DNA of 64,000 nt, taken from CAYJLC01 sp964370735. Lineage in GTDB: Bacteria > Bacillota > Clostridia > Oscillospirales > Butyricicoccaceae. The notes beneath the pieces were generated by a model. It worked only from the letters and a program-made list of their open reading frames with translations, did not search any database and had not been told where the DNA came from. Positions 25,732-34,818 of this stretch are shown piece after piece. The position numbers and the translations under genes were made by a program. How positions within the stretch are numbered: the first letter of the stretch is position 1; every line of letters starts with the position of its first letter. The stretch lies in assembly GCA_964370735.1 (NCBI GenBank), contig CAYJLC010000006.1, forward strand, positions 9,770 through 73,769, read 5' to 3'.

Positions 25732-26877
25732 ATGGCTTTATCAGGAGCAATGAGCTCAGGTATTTCTGGATTAAAAGCGCACATGGACGCGTTAAACGTA
25801 GTAGGTAATAACGTTGCAAATGTTAATACTTTTGGATATAAAGCAGGTAGAGTTACTTTCGAAGAAAGTATCTACTCTTCAATAAAATCAGGTGCTGATG
25901 GTAGCACAACATCTGGTGGTATAAACCCTTCTCAAGTAGGTTATGGTGTATCAATCGGTTCTATCGACCTTGATATCGCTGCAAAACCTATGAAACCGAC
26001 TGGTATTTCATCAGACTTAGCAATTCAAGGCGATGGTTTCTTTATCATTGGTGACAAAGACATAATCGACACATCAAAAACAACTGAATTAAATGGCGTT
26101 ATGTTAAGCCGTGTTGGTGATTTCGCTTTCGATTCTGATGGATATTTAGTAGACGGTAAAGGTAATGTTGTTCATGGTTTTGTTGCAGTAAATGCATCAC
26201 AAGACGTTGACACAGGCGAAATAACGCCGTCAACCGAGCCAGGTAATGACGGTGCTGTATATATTAGTACACAATTAGTTCCGATTAGATTGCCTTTAGG
26301 TTTTGTTAATGCAGACGGAGCAGACCCAGACGACGCAGATTATATCGAAGATGGTTCTACAATTTATCCGTTTATAGATGATGCAACTGGTAATAACTCT
26401 ACCGAAGGTATTACAGACGAAACATTAGCAGAGTCTACACCAATTCGTGTAAACAATATCACATTCGATTCATCTGGTAAAATAACGGCAATCAACGAAA
26501 TCACAAACGAAGTTGTTACTATCGGTTATGTTGCATTAGCGACAGTTCCAAACCCTAGTGCAGTAACACATACTAGTGGACCTTATTACCAAGCATTAGG
26601 AAACACTGGTGATGTTTCGATTGTATCTCCGAGTGGAACTATCAGTGGAGCACTTAATAACGGTGTTGCTGGGGAATCAGAAGATGGTACTGAATTACCA
26701 CAACCAATCATCGGACAAGGTTCGGCTTTGTTAAATGGTTTCTTAGAAGAATCAGGAACAGACATCGCAACAGAATTTGCAAATATGATTATTTATCAAA
26801 GAGGTTATCAAGCGAATACGCGTATCGTAACAGTTACAGACACAATGCTTGAAGAACTTATTAATATGAAAAGATAA
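25732..26877 (+). CDS. flgE: Flagellar hook protein FlgE
   Basis: Main structural subunit of the hook. 381 residues with the N-terminal rod/hook motif SSGISGLKAHMDALNVVGNN, ANVNTFGYKAGRVTFEES, the domain-1 marker LAIQGDGFFII and the C-terminal IYQRGYQANTRIVTVTD. The middle (residues about 150-310) is variable and acidic. It is preceded by an AGGAG site and an intercistronic stem-loop. Codons look more optimised than in the neighbouring export genes, as expected for an abundant subunit. Confidence 0.95.
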   Translation: MALSGAMSSGISGLKAHMDALNVVGNNVANVNTFGYKAGRVTFEESIYSSIKSGADGSTTSGGINPSQVGYGVSIGSIDLDIAAKPMKPTGISSDLAIQGDGFFIIGDKDIIDTSKTTELNGVMLSRVGDFAFDSDGYLVDGKGNVVHGFVAVNASQDVDTGEITPSTEPGNDGAVYISTQLVPIRLPLGFVNADGADPDDADYIEDGSTIYPFIDDATGNNSTEGITDETLAESTPIRVNNITFDSSGKITAINEITNEVVTIGYVALATVPNPSAVTHTSGPYYQALGNTGDVSIVSPSGTISGALNNGVAGESEDGTELPQPIIGQGSALLNGFLEESGTDIATEFANMIIYQRGYQANTRIVTVTDTMLEELINMKR

Positions 26878-26890
26878 TTAAGTTTTAAAG

Positions 26891-26939
26891 ATTTTATCAT
26901 GACCCAGTTTAGGAAACTTTTCTGGGTCGATGATGAAAA
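26891..26939 (+). other. Intercistronic stem-loop between flgE and flbD
   Basis: ATCATGACCCAG pairs with CTGGGTCGATGAT (one bulge), loop of about 14 bases. The stem is strong, but A residues follow instead of T, so full termination is unlikely; it more likely protects the 3' end of upstream mRNA or dampens readthrough. Confidence 0.55.
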
Positions 26940-26966
26940 ATTTAAAGTGAAGAAAGTAGGAAATGT

Positions 26967-27182
26967 ATGATTAGGCTAACAAAAATGAACAAGGAAGTTT
27001 TTTTATTAAATCATAATCAAATCGAATACATTGAGTTAATTCCTGAATGTAAAATTGTTATGATGAACCATGATTATTATATCGTTCGTGATAGTTTAGA
27101 CGATGTTATAAACAAAATAAAAGAATATAATGCAAAAGTGTTGGATATTCATAGACAAATATCAGTAACAGAACACAGATAA
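26967..27182 (+). CDS. flbD: Flagellar protein FlbD
   Basis: Small protein (71 residues) of the FlbD/SwrD family. The conserved core is IRLTKMNKEVFLLNHNQIE and YYIVRDSLDDVINKI. SwrD of Bacillus subtilis is needed for full motor power during swarming. It sits directly before motA, its standard place. No membrane helix is apparent. Confidence 0.92.
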   Translation: MIRLTKMNKEVFLLNHNQIEYIELIPECKIVMMNHDYYIVRDSLDDVINKIKEYNAKVLDIHRQISVTEHR

Positions 27183-27210
27183 ATAAAATTTAGGGAAAGG
27201 ATATTGGACT

Positions 27211-28038
27211 ATGAATATATTATACTTAGTTGGGATACTTGTAGCTGCCGTACTTACTGTTTTAGGGATTATCACAAGCATAAATTTATCTCCGTTTGGC
27301 ATTACGTTTGCAGTTGAAAACTTAGCAAACTTCTTTGATGCAGCGTCGGTATTAATCGTTATCGGTGGTACTTTATCAGTAGTAATTGCCAGTTACCCAA
27401 AACATGCAATGGCCTCTTTCAAACATTTTATGATTTTGCTTAAATCAAAAACCTACAACCCAATAACCTATATTGACCAGCTAGTTGAGCTTGGTAATAT
27501 CGCGAGAAAAAATGGTCTTTTAGCACTTGAAGAAAAAGTGAACGAACAAAAAGACCCGTTTTTCAAATCGGCAATCACCCTTTTGGTTGATGCAAACGAC
27601 CCAGACCGCGTTAGGACAATTTTAGAAAACGATATGTCACAAACTATGGACAGACACGCAACAGTTATCGCGATGTACGAAAAAGGCTCTGGTGCTGCAC
27701 CTGCCTTTGGTATGATAGGTACACTTGTTGGTCTTGTTAATATGCTTAAAGGACTTGGTGGAGGCGATATGGACTCATTAGGACCTGACATGTCCGTTGC
27801 CTTACTTACAACATTCTACGGTTCGTTTTTAGCCCACGTTGTATTCGGTCCTATCGTTACAAACTTACAGGCAAGAGATGAAGAAGAAATGCTTTGTAAA
27901 CAAATAATAATCGAGGGTGTAATGGCTATTCAAGCCGGTGAAAACCCGAAATTCCTAAAAGAATATTTACTTGTATTTATGAATCAAAAAGCTCGTGAAA
28001 AAGCAGCTGCAAGTTCTGGCGACGGTGGCGGAGAATAA
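27211..28038 (+). CDS. motA: Flagellar stator protein MotA
   Basis: Membrane component of the proton- or sodium-driven stator. 275 residues with four hydrophobic segments, the conserved GGTLSVVIASYP and the cytoplasmic loop with DRHATVIAMYEKGSGAAPAF, followed by GMIGTLVGLVNMLKGLGGG and LLTTFYGSFLAHVVFGPI. AAGGA ribosome site; motB follows after 30 bases. Confidence 0.96.
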   Translation: MNILYLVGILVAAVLTVLGIITSINLSPFGITFAVENLANFFDAASVLIVIGGTLSVVIASYPKHAMASFKHFMILLKSKTYNPITYIDQLVELGNIARKNGLLALEEKVNEQKDPFFKSAITLLVDANDPDRVRTILENDMSQTMDRHATVIAMYEKGSGAAPAFGMIGTLVGLVNMLKGLGGGDMDSLGPDMSVALLTTFYGSFLAHVVFGPIVTNLQARDEEEMLCKQIIIEGVMAIQAGENPKFLKEYLLVFMNQKAREKAAASSGDGGGE

Positions 28039-28068
28039 TACATAAAGATTGAGAATGGAGTGTAATTA

Positions 28069-28863
28069 ATGGTTAAGAAAAAGAAAAAATCATCTGGTGG
28101 TGGAGCCAACTGGATGGACACTTATGGTGACTTGGTTACGCTTTTATTTGCATTCTTCGTTATGCTTTATGCCATGTCATCTGTTGATGAATCAAAATGG
28201 GTTGAACTTGTAAAATCATTTAATCCAGATGCTATTACAGACGAGGGAAATCCACTTCCTGGAGCAACAGAAGGACCTGCGATTGGTCCAGATTATACTG
28301 AATCAGATGGTGGAAATGTTTTTGATGTTATAATGCAATCTATCCAAGAAATGATTGAAAACGAAGGTCTTACTGAAAAAGTTTCTGTTACAAAGGGTAA
28401 TGGTTATGTGTTCGTAACATTTGACGATTCGGTATTTTTCACAGGAGATAGCTACACGCTACTAGACTCGGGGAAACATGTTTTAGACCTGTTATCCGAA
28501 TCATTAGTAGCAGGAGCAGACGAGATAAACGAAATAAGAGTTTTAGGGCATACAGCGCAAGCCGACCCTAGCCGACCAAACTACTCTTATGGCGATAGAT
28601 TTCTAGCATCTAATCGTGCAACAATAGTTACAGTTTATTTACAAGATAAAGAAATTGTCGACCCTAGCCGACTTGTGAGTGTCGGATATGGACAATGGCG
28701 ACCAGTTGGAGATAACTCGAATCCAGAGGGTCAATCAGCAAATAGAAGAGTTGAGATTATTATAAGTGGATTTGATTCTGAAGAAACTTATGATGAAATA
28801 GAAAATTACTACATTATGCGTGATGGTGCTGAAAGCACTGAAGACGTAAATTTGGAGGAATAA
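28069..28863 (+). CDS. motB: Flagellar stator protein MotB
   Basis: Peptidoglycan-anchored stator partner of MotA. 264 residues: one N-terminal membrane helix (about 21-40) containing the ion-binding Asp21 in TYGDLVTLLFAFFVMLYAMS, a plug/linker region, and a C-terminal OmpA-like peptidoglycan-binding domain (about 115-245) ending SANRRVEIIISG. Which ion couples the stator cannot be decided here. The gene that usually follows, fliL, is absent; fliM starts 29 bases later. Confidence 0.96.
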   Translation: MVKKKKKSSGGGANWMDTYGDLVTLLFAFFVMLYAMSSVDESKWVELVKSFNPDAITDEGNPLPGATEGPAIGPDYTESDGGNVFDVIMQSIQEMIENEGLTEKVSVTKGNGYVFVTFDDSVFFTGDSYTLLDSGKHVLDLLSESLVAGADEINEIRVLGHTAQADPSRPNYSYGDRFLASNRATIVTVYLQDKEIVDPSRLVSVGYGQWRPVGDNSNPEGQSANRRVEIIISGFDSEETYDEIENYYIMRDGAESTEDVNLEE

Positions 28864-28892
28864 TGCATATTTTTATGAATGGGGGGATTTAA

Positions 28893-29903
28893 GTGGCAGA
28901 AGTTTTATCGCAAAGCCAGATAGACGCATTATTAAACGCTTCAAAAGAGCCTGCAAACGACAAACCAAAAGCTGCTGCGACTGAAGAACAAAAATATCGT
29001 AAATATGATTTTTATAGTCCTCGAAAGTTTACAAAAGATAGAATTAAAATGCTCGGTGGTATATTTGAAAACTATACTCGAGTAATAAACTCTAGGATAA
29101 ATGGTCTTTTGAGAACGACTTGTGACATACAGGTTGAATCTATTGAAGAGCAACGATATTACGAATTTTCAAATGCGATTTCAGAGGGCGATGTGTTAAC
29201 TATCGTCGATATGAAAATAAAAAATCAACAGCAATATGACGAACAACCTTGTCTATATCATTTTTCTACTTCGATAATGCTTAGTATGATTGATAGACTG
29301 ATGGGTGGTAAAGGTGATTTAGACGAATCGGTTGAGGCAGGTTATATTTTTACAGATGTTGAAATAAAATTATATGAAAATCTAGTTCGAGAAATGATTG
29401 AGCTTCTTTATCAAAGTTGGGAAAATTATATCGAAATGGACTTCCATTATCGCCGAATTGAAACAAACCCAACGCTAGTGCAAATTATGGGACTAGACGA
29501 AACGGTTATCATAGTAAGCATTGATTTACAATTCCCAAACTGCACAGGCAGAATGAATATATGTTTACCTGGCATGTCGCTTACAAATGTGTTTAACAAA
29601 ATAGCGTCATCAAGCTCAATCGGAAGAAGTTCTGGAGAGGACAATTCCGAAGAGATTATGGGAATTTTAAAAGATTCAGAGCTTGAAATAAAAGCAGAAC
29701 TTGCAAAAACTGAACTTAAACTACAAGATATTTATTCGCTAGCTGTCGGTGATGTAATCGATTTAAGCAAACCGTCTGATAGTGCTATAAATCTCTATGT
29801 AGAAGACGCACCTTGGTTTAGTGGAAAATTAGGGCTACAAAATAACAATATTTCTGTCAAGATTCTTGATACCTATTATAATCAAGGGAGAGGAGAAAAT
29901 TAA
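28893..29903 (+). CDS. fliM: Flagellar motor switch protein FliM
   Basis: C-ring protein that binds phospho-CheY. 336 residues: N-terminal CheY-binding peptide LSQSQIDALLNA, a CheC-like middle domain (about 50-235) and a C-terminal SpoA domain (about 255-330) with VGDVIDLSKPSDSAINLYVE. The start is GTG behind a GGGGGG ribosome site. It directly precedes fliY. Confidence 0.96.
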   Translation: MAEVLSQSQIDALLNASKEPANDKPKAAATEEQKYRKYDFYSPRKFTKDRIKMLGGIFENYTRVINSRINGLLRTTCDIQVESIEEQRYYEFSNAISEGDVLTIVDMKIKNQQQYDEQPCLYHFSTSIMLSMIDRLMGGKGDLDESVEAGYIFTDVEIKLYENLVREMIELLYQSWENYIEMDFHYRRIETNPTLVQIMGLDETVIIVSIDLQFPNCTGRMNICLPGMSLTNVFNKIASSSSIGRSSGEDNSEEIMGILKDSELEIKAELAKTELKLQDIYSLAVGDVIDLSKPSDSAINLYVEDAPWFSGKLGLQNNNISVKILDTYYNQGRGEN

Positions 29904-29908
29904 AAGCT

Positions 29909-31270
29909 ATGGAACAAAAAATATTTACTGCAATGGAGCTTGACGCCATAGGCGAGGTTATGAATATAAGCCTTGGTTCTTCGGCTACTGCTATTTCGAA
30001 TATGCTAAATCATAGGGTTGATATTTCTACACCAACTGTTGATGTTGTAAATTCGATAGATTTTCACATCGAGGAAGTAGACCCTGCAGTCGGCGTTGAA
30101 ATCGAATACGTTTCAGGTCTTTCTGGTAGCAATATTATGCTACTTAAAAGAGAAGATGTTAGAGTAATTGTAAACATCTTAATGGGGACGGAGTTTCCGG
30201 ATGAGGAATTCGAAATTAATGACTTAACTGTTAGTGCTGTATGCGAAGTAATGAATCAAATGATGGGGGCGTCGGCAACTGCACTCTCGGAATTTTTCGG
30301 AAAAGCTACAAATATCTCTACTCCGAAACATTATTACGAAGACCAATTAGATCAGCTAAAAGAAAAATTAGTAATAGACCCTGAAGAAGTTTTAGCTGTA
30401 AGGTTTACGATAACCATTGAGGATAAACTAAAGAGTGATTTCCTAAATATTATGTCGCTTGAACTAGCTCGTGATCTTTTAGACGGATTTGGAATGGCTT
30501 TCGGTTCGGAAGAACCAGCCAAAGAACCAGAAAAAGCGCCAGAGCCTGTTGTTCAAGAAACATCTGGAGGGAAATTAAGCCAAGAGGAAATCGAGAGAAT
30601 GCTAGGCGGCATGGGAGTTTCTACTTCGGAGCCAGAACCAGAACCGACGCAAGCTCCACCACCTTCTTCACCACCTCCACAAGCACAAATGCCAGATCCT
30701 AATTATGGAGCACCACCTCAAGGAATGCCACCGCAAGGATACAATCCTTACGGAATGCCGCCTCAAGGATATGACCCATATTATGGAATGCCACCACAAG
30801 GTTACCCACAATATCCACCACAANNNNNNNNNNNNNNNNNNNNNNNNNNNNNNNNNNNNNNNNNNNNNNNNNNNNNNNNNNNNNNNNNNNNNNNNNNNNN
30901 NNNNNNNNNNNNNNNNNNNNNNNCAGAACCTAAAGTTATTAACACAAGACAAGTTAATCTGCCGTCGTTCGATTTAGGTGATAAACTAACTAAAGAACAA
31001 GCCGATAATCTTGATTTAATCATGTCTGTACCTTTAGAAGTTTCTGTTGAAATCGGAAGAACAAAGAGAAAAGTTGAAGATATTTTAACATTCTCAAAAG
31101 GAACTCTTGTTGTACTAGATAAGCTTGCAGGCGATCAAGTTGATTTATTTGTAAATGGGCTTTGTGTTGCAAGGGGCGATGTTGTTGTAATCGAAGATAA
31201 TTTCGGTGTTAGAATTACCGAAGTATTAAAAAATAATCAAATTGCTGATTTACTAAAAAATAATAAATAA
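29909..31270 (+). CDS. fliY: Flagellar motor switch phosphatase FliY (contains an assembly gap)
   Basis: Switch protein that combines a CheC-type CheY-P phosphatase with a FliN-like SpoA domain. The N-terminal half has two intact phosphatase sites with the ExxN pattern (AIGEVMNISLGSSATAISN and AVCEVMNQMMGASATALSE). A Pro/Gln/Gly/Tyr-rich linker follows, with repeats of MPPQGY, and is interrupted by 100 unknown bases. The C-terminal SpoA domain (about 375-450) contains PLEVSVEIGRTKRKVEDIL. The two halves happen to stay in frame across the N run, but its true length is unknown, so the given length is approximate. Confidence 0.92.
   Translation: MEQKIFTAMELDAIGEVMNISLGSSATAISNMLNHRVDISTPTVDVVNSIDFHIEEVDPAVGVEIEYVSGLSGSNIMLLKREDVRVIVNILMGTEFPDEEFEINDLTVSAVCEVMNQMMGASATALSEFFGKATNISTPKHYYEDQLDQLKEKLVIDPEEVLAVRFTITIEDKLKSDFLNIMSLELARDLLDGFGMAFGSEEPAKEPEKAPEPVVQETSGGKLSQEEIERMLGGMGVSTSEPEPEPTQAPPPSSPPPQAQMPDPNYGAPPQGMPPQGYNPYGMPPQGYDPYYGMPPQGYPQYPPQXXXXXXXXXXXXXXXXXXXXXXXXXXXXXXXXXXEPKVINTRQVNLPSFDLGDKLTKEQADNLDLIMSVPLEVSVEIGRTKRKVEDILTFSKGTLVVLDKLAGDQVDLFVNGLCVARGDVVVIEDNFGVRITEVLKNNQIADLLKNNK
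30824..30923. other. Assembly gap (100 N)
   Basis: Exactly 100 unknown bases, a standard placeholder for a gap of unknown size. It falls inside the repetitive MPPQGY linker of fliY; a tandem repeat longer than the reads is the likely reason for the break. Confidence 0.98.
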
Positions 31271-31299
31271 TATAATAAATTGAAAAGGATGATAATAAT

Positions 31300-31665
31300 A
31301 TGTCAAAAATTTTAGTTGTTGATGATGCTGCATTCATGAGAAAAGTAATTAAAGATACCCTTACAAAAAACGGTTATACAGATGTTCACGAGGCTGTTGA
31401 CGGTTTAGACGCTACTCAAAAATATGATGAACTTAAACCAAATCTAGTTTTATTAGACATCACTATGCCGAATATGGATGGATTAGAAGCTTTAAAAGTA
31501 ATTCGTGGTAAAGACCCATCTGCAAACGTTGTTATGTGTTCTGCAATGGGACAAGAAGCGATGGTTGTTGAAGCTGTTCAAAATGGTATCAAAGATTTTA
31601 TTGTAAAACCATTTAAAGAAGACCGTTTAATGAAAACTGTTAACTCAATTTTAGGAAATGGTTAA
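31300..31665 (+). CDS. cheY: Chemotaxis response regulator CheY
   Basis: Single receiver domain that carries the signal from CheA to the flagellar switch. 121 residues with acidic pair DD at 8-9, phospho-acceptor Asp53 (VLLDITMPNMDGLEAL), the Thr/Ser switch region VMCSAMGQEAMV and the conserved Lys in FIVKPFKEDRL. Located between fliY and fliO, the usual clostridial position. Confidence 0.97.
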   Translation: MSKILVVDDAAFMRKVIKDTLTKNGYTDVHEAVDGLDATQKYDELKPNLVLLDITMPNMDGLEALKVIRGKDPSANVVMCSAMGQEAMVVEAVQNGIKDFIVKPFKEDRLMKTVNSILGNG

Positions 31666-31667
31666 TT

Positions 31668-32054
31668 ATGCTCGATGAAGTTTTAAGCCTTATATGGGCA
31701 CTCCTTATGATTGTGGTGGTGCTTGCACTTGCATATTTGTTTACAAGATATGTTGCAGGTATCGCTACGGTCAAAGGGTTTAAGCCTAGAGGTAGAAAAA
31801 TTAACATTTTAGAGCAAATAGCAATATCAAAAGATCAAAAGCTTCTTCTTGTGAAAGTTGGTGAAAAAGTATATTTTCTAGGCAGTTCACAAGGGAGTAT
31901 AAACCAAATAAGTGAAATTTCTAAAGAGGAATTATCTCTTTGGGAAGAGGAGGATGAAGCTTTTAAAACATCGGAGAATATGAGTTTTAAAGATGCGTTA
32001 AAAAAGGTTATGTCTAAAAATCAGGACGGAGGGAACAATGGATCCATTAATTAA
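31668..32054 (+). CDS. fliO: Flagellar biosynthesis protein FliO
   Basis: Small membrane protein that helps assemble the FliP/FliR core of the export gate. 128 residues with one N-terminal membrane helix (about 5-27) and a cytosolic domain containing INILEQIAISKDQKLLLVKV and VYFLGSSQGSINQI, typical of FliO/FliZ. It starts 2 bases after cheY and overlaps fliP by 17 bases. Confidence 0.9.
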   Translation: MLDEVLSLIWALLMIVVVLALAYLFTRYVAGIATVKGFKPRGRKINILEQIAISKDQKLLLVKVGEKVYFLGSSQGSINQISEISKEELSLWEEEDEAFKTSENMSFKDALKKVMSKNQDGGNNGSIN

Positions 32055-32697
32055 TGTCAATGGCGAAAGCGTCCAAACCCTAGAAATACTGTTTTTAACC
32101 ACCGTAATAGCTTTATTACCGTCGATACTAATTATGATGACGTCGTTTACACGTTATACGATAGTATTTTCATTTTTGCGTTCGGCGATGGGTTTGCAAC
32201 AAAACCCTCCGAATATGGTGCTTGTTGGAATGGCATTATTTCTAACATTATTCACAATGTCACCAGTTTTAAGCGATATTCAGGTAAATGCTTATGAACC
32301 ATACATAGCAGAGCAGATTTCAGACGAGGAATTTTTAGCGCGAGCAGAAGTTCCGCTGAAAGAATTTATGCTAAGCAATACTGAGCAGGCATCGCTTGTG
32401 ATGTTTTGTGAGCTTCAAGGAATAGAAATTCCAGAAGGCGAAGAGGCTATGGAGCTACCACTTACAATAGTTATTCCGTCATTTATGACAAGTGAGCTTA
32501 AACGAGCATTTGAAATTGGATTTTTATTATACATACCATTTGTTTTAATCGATGTTTTAGTTTCTACAACATTGATGTCTATGGGTATGATAATGTTACC
32601 ACCTTCAATGATTTCAATGCCATTTAAAATTCTTTTATTTATAAGCCTTGACGGTTGGAGTCTGTTATTCTCAACTCTTGTCAAGGGGTTTACATAG
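32038..32697 (+). CDS. fliP: Flagellar export gate protein FliP
   Basis: Core subunit of the type III export channel. 219 residues with four hydrophobic regions and the signature sequences MMTSFTRYTIVFSFLRSAMG, QQNPPNMVLVGMALFLTLF and LIDVLVSTTLMSMGM. It lacks a long cleavable signal peptide, as in other short Firmicutes versions. Overlaps fliO; fliQ starts 9 bases after the stop. Confidence 0.97.
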   Translation: MDPLINVNGESVQTLEILFLTTVIALLPSILIMMTSFTRYTIVFSFLRSAMGLQQNPPNMVLVGMALFLTLFTMSPVLSDIQVNAYEPYIAEQISDEEFLARAEVPLKEFMLSNTEQASLVMFCELQGIEIPEGEEAMELPLTIVIPSFMTSELKRAFEIGFLLYIPFVLIDVLVSTTLMSMGMIMLPPSMISMPFKILLFISLDGWSLLFSTLVKGFT

Positions 32698-32706
32698 GAG
32701 GTTTAA

Positions 32707-32952
32707 ATGGAAGTTCAAGACGTTTTAAGACAAGGTGTCGGAGTTGCTTTAGAAATCGGTGCACCACTTCTTTTGCTGAGTATGTCGGTAGGTATCGTTG
32801 CCGCTATTTTCCAAGCAGTAACGCAAATCCACGAACAATCGCTTGCGTTTATTTTGAAATTAATCGTTGTTGTCATACTGCTAGTTACGGCAGGTGGGTG
32901 GATGCTTGAAAATCTACTTGATTTTAGCAGATACTTATTCACACTTATGTAG
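32707..32952 (+). CDS. fliQ: Flagellar export gate protein FliQ
   Basis: 81-residue export-gate protein with two membrane helices (about 15-38 and 50-75) and the conserved segment VGIVAAIFQAVTQIHEQSLA. TAGGAGG precedes the ATG. Confidence 0.96.
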   Translation: MEVQDVLRQGVGVALEIGAPLLLLSMSVGIVAAIFQAVTQIHEQSLAFILKLIVVVILLVTAGGWMLENLLDFSRYLFTLM

Positions 32953-32961
32953 GGTTAAGAT

Positions 32962-33732
32962 ATGGATTTTGCAAGCTTATTTTTATTCGAACTCATATTA
33001 ATGCGAATGTCTGGTTTTATTGCATTTAACCCGATTTTTGGCAGAAGTAATATGAACAATTATGTCAGGGCAGGTATTATTCTTGTGCTGTCTATATCAG
33101 TTTTTAGCGCGTCTTCTTCGGTTTATGTCGAAGTGCCTAAAAGCACATTTGAATTTATGATAAAACTGATTTTAGAACTAGGAATTGGTTTTGTTTTAGG
33201 GTTTTTATTTAGGTTATTTATGATGATAGTAACGTATGCAGGTGAAATCATTGATACCCAAATGGGAACTAGTATGGCGCAAACCTATGATGCTTCGAGT
33301 CAGGTTAATATGTCGATTACAGCATCGCTTTTTAACGTGCTTTTTGTCGTATTGTTTTTTGTGCAAAATGGCCATTACACACTTTTAAGACTAATGCTTA
33401 CATCTGGTGATGTTTTAAGCTATGGAACAGTCACTTTTAATGAAAATATTGCATCTTTTATGCTTGTAATGTTTGTAGAAGTGCTGGTTTTAGCTATGAA
33501 ACTTGCATTACCTATACTTGCAGCAGAACTTTTAGGCGTTATTGGAATGGGTATTTTGATGAAAGCAATACCACAAATCAATGCATTTGTAATCAATATG
33601 GAACTTAAAGTAATAATAGGGCTTTTATTGGTGTTTTTTATGTTAGTGCCAATAAGCGAATATATGCTAATGGTTGAAGCAGACATGCTTTTAAAACTTA
33701 GAGAAGCGCTTGATATTTTGCAGATGAACTAA
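32962..33732 (+). CDS. fliR: Flagellar export gate protein FliR
   Basis: 256-residue membrane protein that completes the FliPQR export channel. Six or so hydrophobic segments; RMSGFIAFNPIFGRSNMNN at the start and GEIIDTQMGTSMAQTYD are characteristic. It follows fliQ after 9 bases and precedes flhB by 15. Confidence 0.96.
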   Translation: MDFASLFLFELILMRMSGFIAFNPIFGRSNMNNYVRAGIILVLSISVFSASSSVYVEVPKSTFEFMIKLILELGIGFVLGFLFRLFMMIVTYAGEIIDTQMGTSMAQTYDASSQVNMSITASLFNVLFVVLFFVQNGHYTLLRLMLTSGDVLSYGTVTFNENIASFMLVMFVEVLVLAMKLALPILAAELLGVIGMGILMKAIPQINAFVINMELKVIIGLLLVFFMLVPISEYMLMVEADMLLKLREALDILQMN

Positions 33733-33747
33733 AGGGAGTGAGAAAAC

Positions 33748-34818
33748 GTGCCAACTGGTGAAAAAACCGAACGCGCCACCCCCAAGAAACGTCGTGACGA
33801 ACGAAAAAAGGGTAATGTATTTTTAAGTAACGATGCCGTTTCGGTGGCAGTAATGCTAGGTACATTCTCGCTTTTGTGGTTATATTCTGGAACTATCATT
33901 TCGCAAATAGACGGATATTTTAAATATTGCTATTCGCTGATAGAAAATGGTTTCAATTTCGAACAGGATATGACAAGCCTTGTTACACATTCTGTGCTAA
34001 CTTTAGTATTAGCCGCAGGACCAGTTATGCTATCGGCATCGGTTATCGCAATAGTAGTAACATTTTTTCAAACAAAAATGTTATTTGCTCCAGAGTCTAT
34101 CAAACCGAAATTTAGCAAAATTAACCCACTAGAGGGTTTTAAACGACTATTTTCATTAAAAAGCGTGGTAGATGCGCTTAAAGGAATTCTTAAAATTAGC
34201 ATTTTGCTATTTATAATGGGAAATTTCATCTACAATGCCGTAAATATATTTACGAAATATTATTATACAGATTTAGCCATAGCAGGTTCGCATTTTGCAA
34301 ATCAAGTTTTTATTATGATTTTCCAAATCGGTATTGCATACATTGTTTTAGCAGCTTTTGATTTTGGTTTCCAATGGTGGGACTATGAAAGAAAGCTTAA
34401 AATGACTAAGCAAGAGGTTAAGGAAGAATATAAACAAATCGAAGGTGACCCTAAAGTTAAGGCTAAAATGAAAGAAATTCAGCGTAGGCGTGCAACGTCG
34501 CGTATGATGCAACAAGTGCCAGAGGCAGATGTTATAATCAGAAACCCGACACATTTTGCTGTTGCGCTAAGATATAAACAGGATGTGGATAAAGCTCCGC
34601 TTGTTTTGGCAAAAGGCCAAGATTCTCTCGCTTTAAAAATAATCGAAGTAGGCGAGCAGAACAAAGTTAAAATTATCGAAAACATACCACTAGCAAGGGC
34701 ACTTTATGCAGGAACAGAGATAAATAGACCTATTCCTGAAGAGTTTTACGGTGCTGTTGCAGAGGTTTTAGTATACTTATACCGTTTGGACGGTAAACTT
34801 AAGAAAGGGAGAAATTAA
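33748..34818 (+). CDS. flhB: Flagellar export switch protein FlhB
   Basis: Membrane protein of the export gate whose cytoplasmic domain undergoes self-cleavage and sets substrate specificity. 356 residues: the N-terminal signature GEKTERATPKKRRDERKKGN, four membrane helices, and the autocleavage motif NPTH in IIRNPTHFAVALRY near residue 268. The start is GTG. Its last codon overlaps the first of flhA by one base. A separate copy of its C-terminal domain is encoded at 15773. Confidence 0.97.
   Translation: MPTGEKTERATPKKRRDERKKGNVFLSNDAVSVAVMLGTFSLLWLYSGTIISQIDGYFKYCYSLIENGFNFEQDMTSLVTHSVLTLVLAAGPVMLSASVIAIVVTFFQTKMLFAPESIKPKFSKINPLEGFKRLFSLKSVVDALKGILKISILLFIMGNFIYNAVNIFTKYYYTDLAIAGSHFANQVFIMIFQIGIAYIVLAAFDFGFQWWDYERKLKMTKQEVKEEYKQIEGDPKVKAKMKEIQRRRATSRMMQQVPEADVIIRNPTHFAVALRYKQDVDKAPLVLAKGQDSLALKIIEVGEQNKVKIIENIPLARALYAGTEINRPIPEEFYGAVAEVLVYLYRLDGKLKKGRN

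Noticed and set aside
30668..31023. Several open frames running through the N stretch
   Set aside because: They exist only because unknown bases contain no stop codons, and they overlap fliY.
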